Source of the DNA: Bacteroidales bacterium
GTDB taxonomy: Bacteria > Bacteroidota > Bacteroidia > Bacteroidales > Paludibacteraceae
Direction of reading: 5' to 3'
Length of the DNA stretch: 64,000 nt
Assembly: GCA_015061115.1 (NCBI GenBank)
Contig: SUXE01000011.1
Span: forward strand, 89,921-153,920
Part shown: in pieces, positions 8,276 through 16,070 of the stretch
Position numbering within the stretch: position 1 is the stretch's first letter
Layout of the letters: each line of letters starts with the position of its first letter
The notes under the pieces: generated by a model
What the model was told of the DNA's origin: nothing
The model's database searches: none
Seen by the model: only the letters and a program-made list of their open reading frames with translations
Translations under genes and position numbers: made by a program

Positions 8276-9409
8276 ATGTTTCTACATAGGTTGTCTATAT
8301 ATAATTTCCGCAATATCCGTAGATCCGACCTCACTTTTGCCAAGCATATCAACTGCTTCATCGGCAAAAACGGTGTCGGCAAGACTAACATTATCGATTC
8401 CATCTATTACCTGTCTTTCTCCAAAAGTCCGTCGAACCGTGATGACAAGGATAATATCACTTTCGGAGAGTCAGGATTCCAATTGAAAGCCCATTATCAC
8501 CGTGCAGAATCTGAATTTGAGATTTCTTGCGCACTCGACAAGGGTAGGAAGATGCTCAAGAGAGATGGCAAGGAGTATGAGAAAGTGTCAGACCATATTG
8601 GTTTGATTCCTGCGATATTGGTTGCTCCGAAGGATATTGAGATCATACAGGGAGCTTCAGAAGAGCGACGCAAGTTTATCGACGGCTGTATCTCGCAGTT
8701 CGACCGTAAATATCTGGACGCTTTGCTCGTCTATAAAAACGCATTGCGTGGAAGAAACGCATTGTTGACATCGCAGACTTACGTCGATCCGATCATATTT
8801 GAGAGTTACGAGGAGAAACTGGCGTCAGCTGGAATGTTCCTACGTAATGCGCGACAGCAGTTTATAGATTCGTTCAAAGGAAAGGTGGATGAAGTGTATC
8901 GCAGGATATCCTACGATACGGAAGAGGGTGAGGGAGTTGATATAGAATACCGTTCACAGTCGATGGAGTCGGACTATCTCACTATGCTCCGCTCGCTCCG
9001 TGGGGAAGACCAGCGTCGAGGCTTCACTACATGGGGTGTGCATCGAGATGATTATAATTTCAAACGAACTGGACGTAAGATCAAGAAAATTGCGTCGCAG
9101 GGAGAGATGAAGACGATGCTTCTCGCTTTGAAATTCGCATGGATTGATATGTTTGTGGCGAAGAGCGACGTCAAACCGATCCTTCTTCTCGATGATATTT
9201 TCGACAAACTTGATGAGCATCGTATGGCAAGAATCATCGATTTTATCAGTGATTCCCAGCGGACTGGTCAGGTGTTTATCTCAGATACAAACAGAGAGCA
9301 TATAACTCTGCTTCTTGAAAAGACGGAGAATATTTCCTACACTGTTTACGAGATAAATGAGAATGATGGAATGAGCGAGGATAAGGCGGTGAAAATAATG
9401 GAGAAATGA
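8276..9409 (+). CDS. recF: DNA replication and repair protein RecF
   Basis: RecF (377 residues) is an SMC-like ATPase that, with RecO and RecR, loads RecA at single-stranded gaps. It opens with MFLHRLSIYNFRNIRRS, followed by Walker A GKNGVGKT (30-37). The C-terminal half carries the signature region SQGEMKTMLLALKFA and Walker B PILLLDDIFDKLD. The length is normal for the family. The stop overlaps the start of the DciA-like gene by four bases, so the two are translationally coupled. Confidence 0.95.
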   Translation: MFLHRLSIYNFRNIRRSDLTFAKHINCFIGKNGVGKTNIIDSIYYLSFSKSPSNRDDKDNITFGESGFQLKAHYHRAESEFEISCALDKGRKMLKRDGKEYEKVSDHIGLIPAILVAPKDIEIIQGASEERRKFIDGCISQFDRKYLDALLVYKNALRGRNALLTSQTYVDPIIFESYEEKLASAGMFLRNARQQFIDSFKGKVDEVYRRISYDTEEGEGVDIEYRSQSMESDYLTMLRSLRGEDQRRGFTTWGVHRDDYNFKRTGRKIKKIASQGEMKTMLLALKFAWIDMFVAKSDVKPILLLDDIFDKLDEHRMARIIDFISDSQRTGQVFISDTNREHITLLLEKTENISYTVYEINENDGMSEDKAVKIMEK

Positions 9410-9699
9410 AAAGGAAAAACGCATCAACGATATCTTCGATATTGCAAGAATACGTGCACAGAGTGAAAATCGATGAAGACATGCTCGCTCTCGACATTGA
9501 AAGAGTGTGGCCGGAACTAGTCGGGGAGGAGTTTGTGCAATATACGCAGGGAATGATGATGAAAAACAAACAGTTGTACGTCACGATGCTTTCTCCGGCT
9601 GCGAGCAATGAACTGATGATGCGTCGCAGTGAAATATTGAAAAAGATACACGAAAAATTTGATATTGATTCTACTGTGTTGTCGGCGGTTCATTTCTGA
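9406..9699 (+). CDS. DUF721 / DciA-like protein
   Basis: This 97-residue protein belongs to the DUF721 family, whose DciA members load the replicative helicase DnaB in bacteria that lack DnaC. Family features seen are the W-P pair in IERVWPELVGEEFVQYT, KNKQLYVTMLSPAASNEL, and the short C-terminal segment. The ATG overlaps the recF stop (ATGA). Placement next to recF is a well-known Bacteroidetes arrangement and supports a replication or repair role. Helicase loading for this protein is inferred. Confidence 0.85.
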   Translation: MKRKNASTISSILQEYVHRVKIDEDMLALDIERVWPELVGEEFVQYTQGMMMKNKQLYVTMLSPAASNELMMRRSEILKKIHEKFDIDSTVLSAVHF

Positions 9700-9736
9700 C
9701 ACTGGTAGATATGGCTTATACAAAAAAATACGAAAG

Positions 9737-10174
9737 ATGGAAGATTTAGAAAACATACACTTCAACCATAGTGTCGGCATACAGATAAGATTCAACGACA
9801 TCGACCAACTCGGTCATGTCAACAACGCGTCGCAGATATCATTCTTGGATTATGGCAAAGTCCGTTATTTTGAGGCGATGAACAATGGTGAGGTGGATTG
9901 GAGAGACGCTCAGTTTGTGATAGTGAATATCAATGTCAGCTACGTCGAGCAGATCTTCATGAATGATAATATTGAAGTCCGCACAAAAATCACTGAAATA
10001 GGAAACAAAAGCATCAAACTTCTACAAATGATTGTGGATAGAGACAACGGACACGTCAAAACCGTCTGTCATGGAGTGATGTGTGCTTTTGATATGGACA
10101 CTCAGCAATCTGTTCTGGTGTCGCAGAAATGGCGTGACAAAATCAATAAATTTGAGGTCGGCTCTGCGGATTGA
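9737..10174 (+). CDS. Acyl-CoA thioesterase, hotdog fold (YbgC/FadM type)
   Basis: This 145-residue hotdog-fold protein has the family pattern of the 4-hydroxybenzoyl-CoA/YbgC thioesterases: IRFNDIDQLGHVNNASQISFLDYGKVRYF, where the Asp-x-x-x-HVNN segment holds the catalytic acid. NINVSYVEQI and a C-terminal strand follow. It should hydrolyse an acyl-CoA in the cytosol; the substrate is unknown. I start it at ATG 9737 after a purine-rich CGAAAG, since the upstream residues of the longer frame overlap the DciA-like gene. A hairpin at 10171-10197 closes the operon. Confidence 0.87.
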   Translation: MEDLENIHFNHSVGIQIRFNDIDQLGHVNNASQISFLDYGKVRYFEAMNNGEVDWRDAQFVIVNINVSYVEQIFMNDNIEVRTKITEIGNKSIKLLQMIVDRDNGHVKTVCHGVMCAFDMDTQQSVLVSQKWRDKINKFEVGSAD

Positions 10175-10200
10175 GTCTCTCAATTCTATAGACTCAATTA
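10171..10200. terminator. Probable bidirectional terminator
   Basis: TTGAGTC (10171-10177) pairs with GACTCAA (10191-10197) across the stop codon of the thioesterase gene, between convergent genes. The stem is only 7 bp and the T tract is poor. Confidence 0.45.
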
Positions 10201-10204
10201 TAGT

Positions 10205-11098
10205 TCACACTACTTCTCCCATAATCAAGTTTTTAGACAGATGGATTACGTCGAATGCAAACAGACGTTTTCCTAGGTCTTTTATTGAAGCTCCAAAATG
10301 ATAAACTGTTTCATCAATGATTAGGAAACGGTCGTGAAAATTAGTTTTGTATTGAAAAATGTTGATGCGGCGACATTTCCCATATTCCGTCTCATGGTTG
10401 TGTTGTAGAGTTAGTATGTTGTTGTTGACTTTTTCTGTATAGATGGTAGCGGACACGTTTTTTTGTCTTGCCTCAAGAATATGCAGAGTGTCAGAACCTA
10501 TGTATGGGTCAATTAAAATTACCTCATGTTTGGCACTTTTTATAATCATTTCTGCTACTTCACGTCCTTCCAACAGATGACCTTCGAAGACGCAACCTTC
10601 GTGAGGCGGTATGTTTGTGCGAACGAAGAAATCTATCTGTTGCTGATGCTCGTCCAGACGCTTTTCTATTTGGAGAAATCTGTTATCCGTGTATCCTTGT
10701 AGTTCCACAAGTTGACGGTTGACGGAATACCCACGAAGAAGATAATCTTTGAGAATTTTGTTTGCCCATATACGGAATTGTGTGCCACGTTGTGATTTGA
10801 CACGATACCCAACGGAGATGATCACATCAAGATTGTAATACTTTGTTTTATATTTTTTTCCATCGGAAGCAGTTGTCAAGAAATCCTTGACAACTGAATG
10901 TTGCGATAATTCTTGTTCTTTGAATATATTATTTATATGTAAACTGACATTTTGTTTTGTCGTTAGAAACAATTCAGCCATCTGTTGTTGTGTTAGCCAA
11001 ACCGTGTCGTTTTCGATTTGCACTTCTAGTTTCAAACTTTCGTTGGGTTGGTAGAGGATTATTTCCCCCTTGCATGATTCTGTCTTGTTACTATCCAT
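10205..11098 (-). CDS. RhuM-family protein fused to a phospholipase-D-like (HKD) domain
   Basis: This 297-residue cytoplasmic protein has two parts. Residues about 12-135 match the RhuM family (EIILYQPNESLKLEVQIEND, VWLTQQQMAELF with helix-turn-helix character, TTKQNVSLHINNIFKE, the YYNLDVIISVGYRVKSQRGT segment, FRIWANKILKDYLLRGY). After a linker comes a PLD-like half: EVILIDPYIGSDTL, then a single HxRx4D motif (HDRFLIID) and YHFGASIKDLGKRLFAF. One HKD copy suggests a dimeric active site. I use ATG 11098, which fits the promoter at 11130-11159. RhuM proteins are called virulence proteins by association only. The gene sits alone among housekeeping genes and is a candidate accessory or defence gene, though the function is unknown. 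Confidence 0.8.
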   Translation of the reverse strand: MDSNKTESCKGEIILYQPNESLKLEVQIENDTVWLTQQQMAELFLTTKQNVSLHINNIFKEQELSQHSVVKDFLTTASDGKKYKTKYYNLDVIISVGYRVKSQRGTQFRIWANKILKDYLLRGYSVNRQLVELQGYTDNRFLQIEKRLDEHQQQIDFFVRTNIPPHEGCVFEGHLLEGREVAEMIIKSAKHEVILIDPYIGSDTLHILEARQKNVSATIYTEKVNNNILTLQHNHETEYGKCRRINIFQYKTNFHDRFLIIDETVYHFGASIKDLGKRLFAFDVIHLSKNLIMGEVV

Positions 11099-11129
11099 AT
11101 AAGTTTTGATTAAAATTTGAAATCGAGTG

Positions 11130-11159
11130 CAAAGATATAGATTTCTGATTGATTTCAAA
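11130..11159 (-). promoter_or_regulatory. Promoter of the RhuM-PLD gene
   Basis: Minus-strand TATCTTTG (11137 to 11130) with TTTG at 11159-11156, spaced 18 bases. It lies 32 bases before the ATG at 11098, showing the gene has its own promoter. Confidence 0.72.
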
Positions 11160-11207
11160 GGAAATAAGAAACTTTATAAATTGAAAAAGAAATTGCTGCC
11201 AGCCGTC

Positions 11208-12584
11208 TTATTTCTTGAATTTTCTCCTGTATGTGGCATATAAATCCATGATATCGTCCACATAATCGGCTGTCTCCGAGCCACGAAGATATCCGCACTT
11301 CACAGACGGCAAGTTGTAATAGTCTGGAGACGCGAGTAGTCTGACATATCTTTTCACCACTTTCCACTCAGCCGGATTATCTCCATGCAGTTCACACAAT
11401 GTCTGGGCATCACGTATATGTCCAAGACCAGCATTGTATGCGGCAAGAGTCAGACGGATACGGTCGTCGTTAGTGCGGGCGGACTGTATGAGTTGGTATG
11501 TGCGGTTGAGATATTCGATTCCTAAACGAAGGTTTTCCTCTGGTTCCAACATCGTTTTGGGATCAGCTCCAAGGGCAAGCATAGTCTCTGTCATCAATTG
11601 CATCAGACCTTTTGCTCCGGCAAAACTGCCGGCATTAGGGTTGAAGCGAGACTCAGTATAGGCGATGGCAGACAATAGTCTCCAATCCCAGATAGTGCTG
11701 TCCGCCTGTTTTTTGAAGATGGAATCGTAGACGGAAATATGTTTGTCATCAATAAAGATAGGAACATCTTTGTCCTTAGTCTTCGATACCTTAGGCTCAT
11801 AGTATTTGGTATACAATCTATTGATTGTCTTTTCGTTGTCTGCAAAATAGCTGTTGATCTCTTTCAGCAGAACAGAGTCATTTTTAGCCACAGCCCAGGC
11901 ATTACGTTGTGGATGCGACACTTCAAGATGAATGTCCAGATTCTTAAAATAACGACGTTGCAGCTGGGCGATATCGTTGTCGCACACTGTCATCTCAATC
12001 TCTCCTTTGCTCACCATCTTGATCAGCCGCTCCTCATTGTAATCAGTGGAGACGGTGTTGATCTCCATTCCTCCGCCGATCTCGTCATTAAGGTTAAGCA
12101 GACGGTGATGGTATTTGGATCCCTGCACCACAGTGATTTTTTTGCCGATAAGGTCGAGCACATCCTGTTTCTGCTTGTTGGATTTTCTGCGTTTCTGCAC
12201 AATTACCTGATGTGTGATCGTCTCTTTGTCGACAAAATTCATCTTTTCCTTATTTGTCTTGTTGATCACAACAGGAAATGCCAACACGTCAGCGGAGTCT
12301 CCCAACATTGAAATCAGCTCCTCATTGCTTTTAGCCACCTTAATCTCAAGACGTTTGCCCATCTTTTCCGCCAGTCCTTTGCACAATTCATAGTCGTAGC
12401 CCATCTCGTGGCCTCCACGAAGAGTATAGTAGGAAGTGGAACGAGAAATCGTTGCGACACGGAGAATAGAGTCTGGTGTTGACACACACTGATCCTGCGA
12501 CGAATTTTTGGTTTCCGCCGATTTGTTGCATCCTGTCAGCAACAACAAAACCGATATGAATATTATCCAATTTTTCATCTGCAT
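11208..12584 (-). CDS. mltF: MltF-like lytic transglycosylase lipoprotein
   Basis: This 458-residue envelope lipoprotein (lipobox LLTGC) combines an extracellular solute-binding-protein-3 domain (about 40-265: LRVATISRSTSYYTLRGGHEMGYDYEL and onward) with a C-terminal soluble-lytic-transglycosylase (SLT) domain (about 290-458). The SLT catalytic Glu is in AIAYTESRFNP, followed by GAKGLMQLM and LAAYNAGLGH. MltF cleaves peptidoglycan glycan strands, forming 1,6-anhydro ends; the SBP-like part may sense muropeptides. Two ATGs (12584 and 12578) are possible, and both keep the signal. It is transcribed divergently from the RsiV-like pair. Confidence 0.88.
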   Translation of the reverse strand: MQMKNWIIFISVLLLLTGCNKSAETKNSSQDQCVSTPDSILRVATISRSTSYYTLRGGHEMGYDYELCKGLAEKMGKRLEIKVAKSNEELISMLGDSADVLAFPVVINKTNKEKMNFVDKETITHQVIVQKRRKSNKQKQDVLDLIGKKITVVQGSKYHHRLLNLNDEIGGGMEINTVSTDYNEERLIKMVSKGEIEMTVCDNDIAQLQRRYFKNLDIHLEVSHPQRNAWAVAKNDSVLLKEINSYFADNEKTINRLYTKYYEPKVSKTKDKDVPIFIDDKHISVYDSIFKKQADSTIWDWRLLSAIAYTESRFNPNAGSFAGAKGLMQLMTETMLALGADPKTMLEPEENLRLGIEYLNRTYQLIQSARTNDDRIRLTLAAYNAGLGHIRDAQTLCELHGDNPAEWKVVKRYVRLLASPDYYNLPSVKCGYLRGSETADYVDDIMDLYATYRRKFKK

Positions 12585-12714
12585 CAGTGTTAATTAATTG
12601 CAAAATAGCAATAAAATAAATAATGACAAACAAAAAAGATGGAATAATGGCGATTTTTGAGTCAGGATCGGAAAATTTGGAGGAAAAACATTGCAATAAT
12701 TTGTAAAGCCACAT

Positions 12715-12746
12715 TTTGTATTTGTGGAAATCTTGCGTTACTTTTG
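12715..12746 (+). promoter_or_regulatory. Promoter of the RsiV-like lipoprotein pair
   Basis: TTTG (12715-12718), 20-base spacer and TACTTTTG (12739-12746) precede the ATG at 12774 by 27 bases. Confidence 0.65.
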
Positions 12747-12773
12747 TGGAGTATACAACTAAAATAATGACTA

Positions 12774-13616
12774 ATGACGAATAATGTTTTTAAGAATATT
12801 CTATTGACTGTGATTCCGACAGTTTTATGTTGTTGCTCAGCGGAAAAGAAGGGTGAAACGATGACAGCGGAATCCAAATTCCCGACTTCTGTTTTGGTGT
12901 TCGACACCGTCGGCCATATTAATGCTGACTCTACTAATCCTCAGTTCAGATACGCCTACAATCTAATCCTTCCTGAAGAAGGCTTTTCTGTGTGCGCGGA
13001 TTCCATAAGATTGTCTATGATCGCTGAGGCCACAGAAGTGTATGCCAATGATATAAAGATGGCGAGACAGTCTAAAATCAAGTCGTTGGCTGTTCAGGAG
13101 GATGTTGACGTCGCAGCATTTAAGGAACAATTCGAATCTCCTTCGAAGGAAATCCCGTGTGAGTATGAGTGTAAGGCAGATAAGGTGTTTGAGAATGCTG
13201 ATATTTACAATTCCGTCTTCACAGCTTATTCTTATATGGGTGGCGCTCATCCGTATTCCTATGCGGATTTCAGAATTTGGGACAAGGCAAATGCGAAGAG
13301 ACTTGTGATTCAAGATATTTTTGTAGACGATTCTGAATCCAAACTTACGGACATGATCCTTGATTCTCTTTGTAAGATGATGGATGTGAAAGCTCATGAA
13401 AATCTTACAGATGCAGGAATTCTTGATGTGAAGGATGTGGCACCAAACAATAGTATTATTGTTTACAACGACTCTTTGAGTTTCAATTATAAACCATACG
13501 AGATTGCCTGTTATGCGGTTGGTCCGATTGAAGTTAAATTCTCATTTTCGGATCTAAAGCCTTTGATGAAAACGGATTCTCCTCTATATAAATTAGCCGA
13601 TAAAGAAAAAGAATGA
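12774..13616 (+). CDS. RsiV-like (DUF3298/DUF4163) lipoprotein, copy 1
   Basis: This 280-residue protein has a signal ending in a Cys cluster (VLCCCSAEKK) consistent with lipid attachment. The body has the DUF4163-like then DUF3298-like pattern seen in RsiV-type proteins: FTAYSYMGGAHPYSYADFRIW in the middle, and a C-terminal ADSLSFNYKPYEIA-like strand region (here YNDSLSFNYKPYEIACYAVGP). In RsiV this fold is an anti-sigma factor that binds lysozyme; here there is no sigma factor neighbour, so only the fold is inferred. The stop overlaps the next start (ATGA), so the two paralogues are co-translated. Confidence 0.75.
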   Translation: MTNNVFKNILLTVIPTVLCCCSAEKKGETMTAESKFPTSVLVFDTVGHINADSTNPQFRYAYNLILPEEGFSVCADSIRLSMIAEATEVYANDIKMARQSKIKSLAVQEDVDVAAFKEQFESPSKEIPCEYECKADKVFENADIYNSVFTAYSYMGGAHPYSYADFRIWDKANAKRLVIQDIFVDDSESKLTDMILDSLCKMMDVKAHENLTDAGILDVKDVAPNNSIIVYNDSLSFNYKPYEIACYAVGPIEVKFSFSDLKPLMKTDSPLYKLADKEKE

Positions 13617-14503
13617 AAAAGACGTTGCTTTTTTTGCCTGCAATCTTTTGTTTGGTGTCGTGCCATACAAAATCGGATGCAGGATCGGAACAAGGTGGGT
13701 TAAGTGATACGATTCAAACGGTTGTCGATTCGGTTGTTAAGGAGAGTGTTGTGCCAGAGGCTCCTAAGATTCCGTTGTATGACACAGAGATCTTCCAATA
13801 TGATACAGCGTATTATGTTGATCCAAATCAGCCACAACATAAGTTTGTGAAATACAAGGCAGTATTGGCGATGCCATCAAGAAATGATTCTGATAAACTG
13901 GTGAGAGACATCCGTTTCGATATCATGAAATTTGCGACGGAGAGACAGATGACGGATCCTATTGTCGCAACTACCGGCTATTTTGCTACTGTCGCCACAA
14001 AATTCAAAACTGATTTCCGTGCCGCTGACGAGTTTACAAAAAATCACTATTTTGACTGGAAGGTGGCAAGATTCACTAAAAACTCTTATCAGGATACAAG
14101 ACTTTATTGTGTGGCTAAGGCCATCTATGAAAACACAGGAAGCACTCCTCTTTTTGGACTGTCCTATAGCAATTGGGATAAAAAGTTGAAGGAGAAGGTG
14201 GAATATGAGGATTTGTTCTCTGAAAAAGACGTGGAGGATATCCGCAATGTGCTTGTCTCTTGTATGGTGAAACAATATGGAGTGGCAAATGAGGATTCGC
14301 TTACAACGAAGGGAATTACAATCGAGCAGATTGCTCCAAGCCGTAAGTTTTTGCTTACGAAAGACACAATTTATTTCGTATATTCTCCGTATGAACTAGG
14401 TATGGAAGCGGAACGAAGTGTCAGAATTCCCGTCGCAAACAAACAATTACGCCAATTTATGGACACAACGAAGTCTATCGTAAGATATTTACTTGAAGAT
14501 TAA
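13613..14503 (+). CDS. RsiV-like (DUF3298) lipoprotein, copy 2
   Basis: This 296-residue protein has a signal peptide and lipobox LVSC (Cys17). Its C-terminal half resembles copy 1: LFGLSYSNWDKKLKEKVEYEDLF, then DTIYFVYSPYELGMEAERSVRIP, which matches the YxPYE motif of DUF3298. The first about 50 residues are a Ser/Val-rich linker. It follows copy 1 with a four-base overlap and precedes rsmG by three bases. It is an envelope protein of unknown ligand; the paired arrangement suggests duplication with divergence. Confidence 0.72.
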   Translation: MKKTLLFLPAIFCLVSCHTKSDAGSEQGGLSDTIQTVVDSVVKESVVPEAPKIPLYDTEIFQYDTAYYVDPNQPQHKFVKYKAVLAMPSRNDSDKLVRDIRFDIMKFATERQMTDPIVATTGYFATVATKFKTDFRAADEFTKNHYFDWKVARFTKNSYQDTRLYCVAKAIYENTGSTPLFGLSYSNWDKKLKEKVEYEDLFSEKDVEDIRNVLVSCMVKQYGVANEDSLTTKGITIEQIAPSRKFLLTKDTIYFVYSPYELGMEAERSVRIPVANKQLRQFMDTTKSIVRYLLED

Positions 14504-14506
14504 TTT

Positions 14507-15136
14507 ATGGCAGATATATCAATTATAGAAAAATACTTCCCGAATCTTTCGGATGAGCAGAAATCTCAGTTTTCAGCCCTTGACGCATTGTATCAGGACT
14601 GGAATTCAAAAATCAATGTGATTTCTCGCAAAGACATGGACAATTTCTATGAGCATCATGTGCTTCATTCGTTGGGCATTGCGAAGTTCACAGAGTTCGC
14701 TGATGGAACTGAGATCTTAGACCTTGGTACAGGAGGCGGATTCCCTGCTATCCCGTTGGCCATAATGTTCCCTAACGTTACATTTCACGCTATTGACGGA
14801 GTGGGGAAGAAGATCAAGGTATTGAATGCTGTGGCAGAGTCAATTGGGTTGAAGAATATCAAGGGAGAACATTTGCGTGCGGAGGATGTGAAGACGAAGT
14901 ATGATTATGTGGTGAGTCGTGCTGTGATGCAGATGCCAGACCTTGTGAAGTTGGCACGTCCATTGTTGAAGCCTGTTGCATCGTCGGCTCTTCCTGTGGG
15001 TGTGATTGCATTGAAGGGTGGAGATTTGACGGATGAGTTGAAATCGTTTGGAAGAAATGCCATGAGCGAATCTCTTACCAATTATTTTGAGGAGGAGTTC
15101 TTTTCTACCAAGAGTGTAGTGTATGTGATGAAATAA
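14507..15136 (+). CDS. rsmG: 16S rRNA (guanine527-N7)-methyltransferase RsmG
   Basis: RsmG (209 residues) methylates N7 of G527 in 16S rRNA using S-adenosylmethionine. The SAM-binding motif LDLGTGGGFP is at 71-80, followed by AIDGVGKKIKVLNAVAE, and VVSRAVMQMP in the middle matches the family V-(S/A)-R-A motif. The length is usual. It starts three bases after the preceding lipoprotein gene and is followed at five bases by pcm, so it belongs to the same transcript even though its job is unrelated. Confidence 0.94.
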   Translation: MADISIIEKYFPNLSDEQKSQFSALDALYQDWNSKINVISRKDMDNFYEHHVLHSLGIAKFTEFADGTEILDLGTGGGFPAIPLAIMFPNVTFHAIDGVGKKIKVLNAVAESIGLKNIKGEHLRAEDVKTKYDYVVSRAVMQMPDLVKLARPLLKPVASSALPVGVIALKGGDLTDELKSFGRNAMSESLTNYFEEEFFSTKSVVYVMK

Positions 15137-15141
15137 TAGAG

Positions 15142-15801
15142 ATGGATTTTGTAGAAGAACCGAAGTTTGCGGCGAGAAGAAGAATGATGGTTGCTCAGCT
15201 CAAAGCTAATAAGTTAGCTTTCTCTGCTGATGTTTTGGATGCGATTTCGAAGGTGCCACGCCATTTGTTTTGCCAACCGATGTATGTGGCGTCTGCTTAT
15301 GAAGATGTGACGTTGCCTATCGCTGCAAAACAGACGATATCCCAACCGTCTACAGTGGCACGACAAATGTCGTTGCTGGAGCTGAAACCTGGCGAAAAAG
15401 TTCTGGAGATAGGCACTGGCAGTGGATATCAGACAGCATGTCTGGTGGCGTTTGGAGTGGATGTTTATTCGATAGAGCGACAGAGAGCATTGTATGATAT
15501 CACGTCTGCTCTTTTCAGAAAACTGGACATCAGAGTCAATAATATTTGTGGCGACGGTTATCTTGGTATGCCTGAGCATGCACCGTTCGACAAGATCATT
15601 GTTACTGCTGGAGCATTTCAGCTTCCTCCAAAGTTGATGGCTCAACTTAAAGTTGGAGGCATGATGATTATTCCGGTTGAGGACGCGTCTGGTGTAAGCA
15701 ATATGCATCGTGTTAGACGTATTGATGAAAGCCAGTTTGCGGTAGACAAATTAGAAGAGTGCAATTTTGTGCCGATGCTCAGTGGTGTCAATAATGCATA
15801 G
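15142..15801 (+). CDS. pcm: Protein-L-isoaspartate O-methyltransferase
   Basis: Pcm (219 residues) methylates L-isoaspartyl residues in aged proteins, starting their repair. Seen are the substrate-side sequence AISKVPRHLF, the conserved QTISQPSTVARQM, and SAM motif I VLEIGTGSGYQTACL. The post-I acidic VYSIER and the ending motif region FDKIIVTAGAF with GGMMIIPV are also present. The length fits the family. It is the last gene of the run; a strong terminator lies 33 bases after the stop. Confidence 0.94.
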   Translation: MDFVEEPKFAARRRMMVAQLKANKLAFSADVLDAISKVPRHLFCQPMYVASAYEDVTLPIAAKQTISQPSTVARQMSLLELKPGEKVLEIGTGSGYQTACLVAFGVDVYSIERQRALYDITSALFRKLDIRVNNICGDGYLGMPEHAPFDKIIVTAGAFQLPPKLMAQLKVGGMMIIPVEDASGVSNMHRVRRIDESQFAVDKLEECNFVPMLSGVNNA

Positions 15802-15833
15802 TTGAACTTGATTATTATTTATAGATAAATACA

Positions 15834-15872
15834 CCCTGGAAGTTTGACGTAAACTTTCAGGGATTTGTTTTG
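15834..15872 (+). terminator. Terminator after pcm
   Basis: Twelve-base arms CCCTGGAAGTTT (15834-15845) and AAACTTTCAGGG (15851-15862) with one mismatch, loop GACGT, then a T-rich tail. Confidence 0.85.
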
Positions 15873-15966
15873 CCGTTATAATCAGTAAAATATACGATAA
15901 ATATGTTGTTGAAAATATAGATGCAAAATATGTGTCTTGGAAATATGTTTTTGTAAAAACTTTATT

Positions 15967-15974
15967 TACATTTG
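15967..15974 (+). promoter_or_regulatory. Candidate -7 element for the C10 peptidase
   Basis: TACATTTG fits TAnnTTTG; the nearest TTTG (15950-15953) is closer than usual. It implies a leader of about 90 nt ending in GATTTGCCCCTTAAAAA before the ATG. Confidence 0.45.
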
Positions 15975-16070
15975 ACAAGAAGCGTATTTGACGGGAAGCG
16001 AAAAGCATAAAAAGATTTAATTATAGAGATTTGCGAACTTGGGTGATTTGCCCCTTAAAAACTTGAAGCT

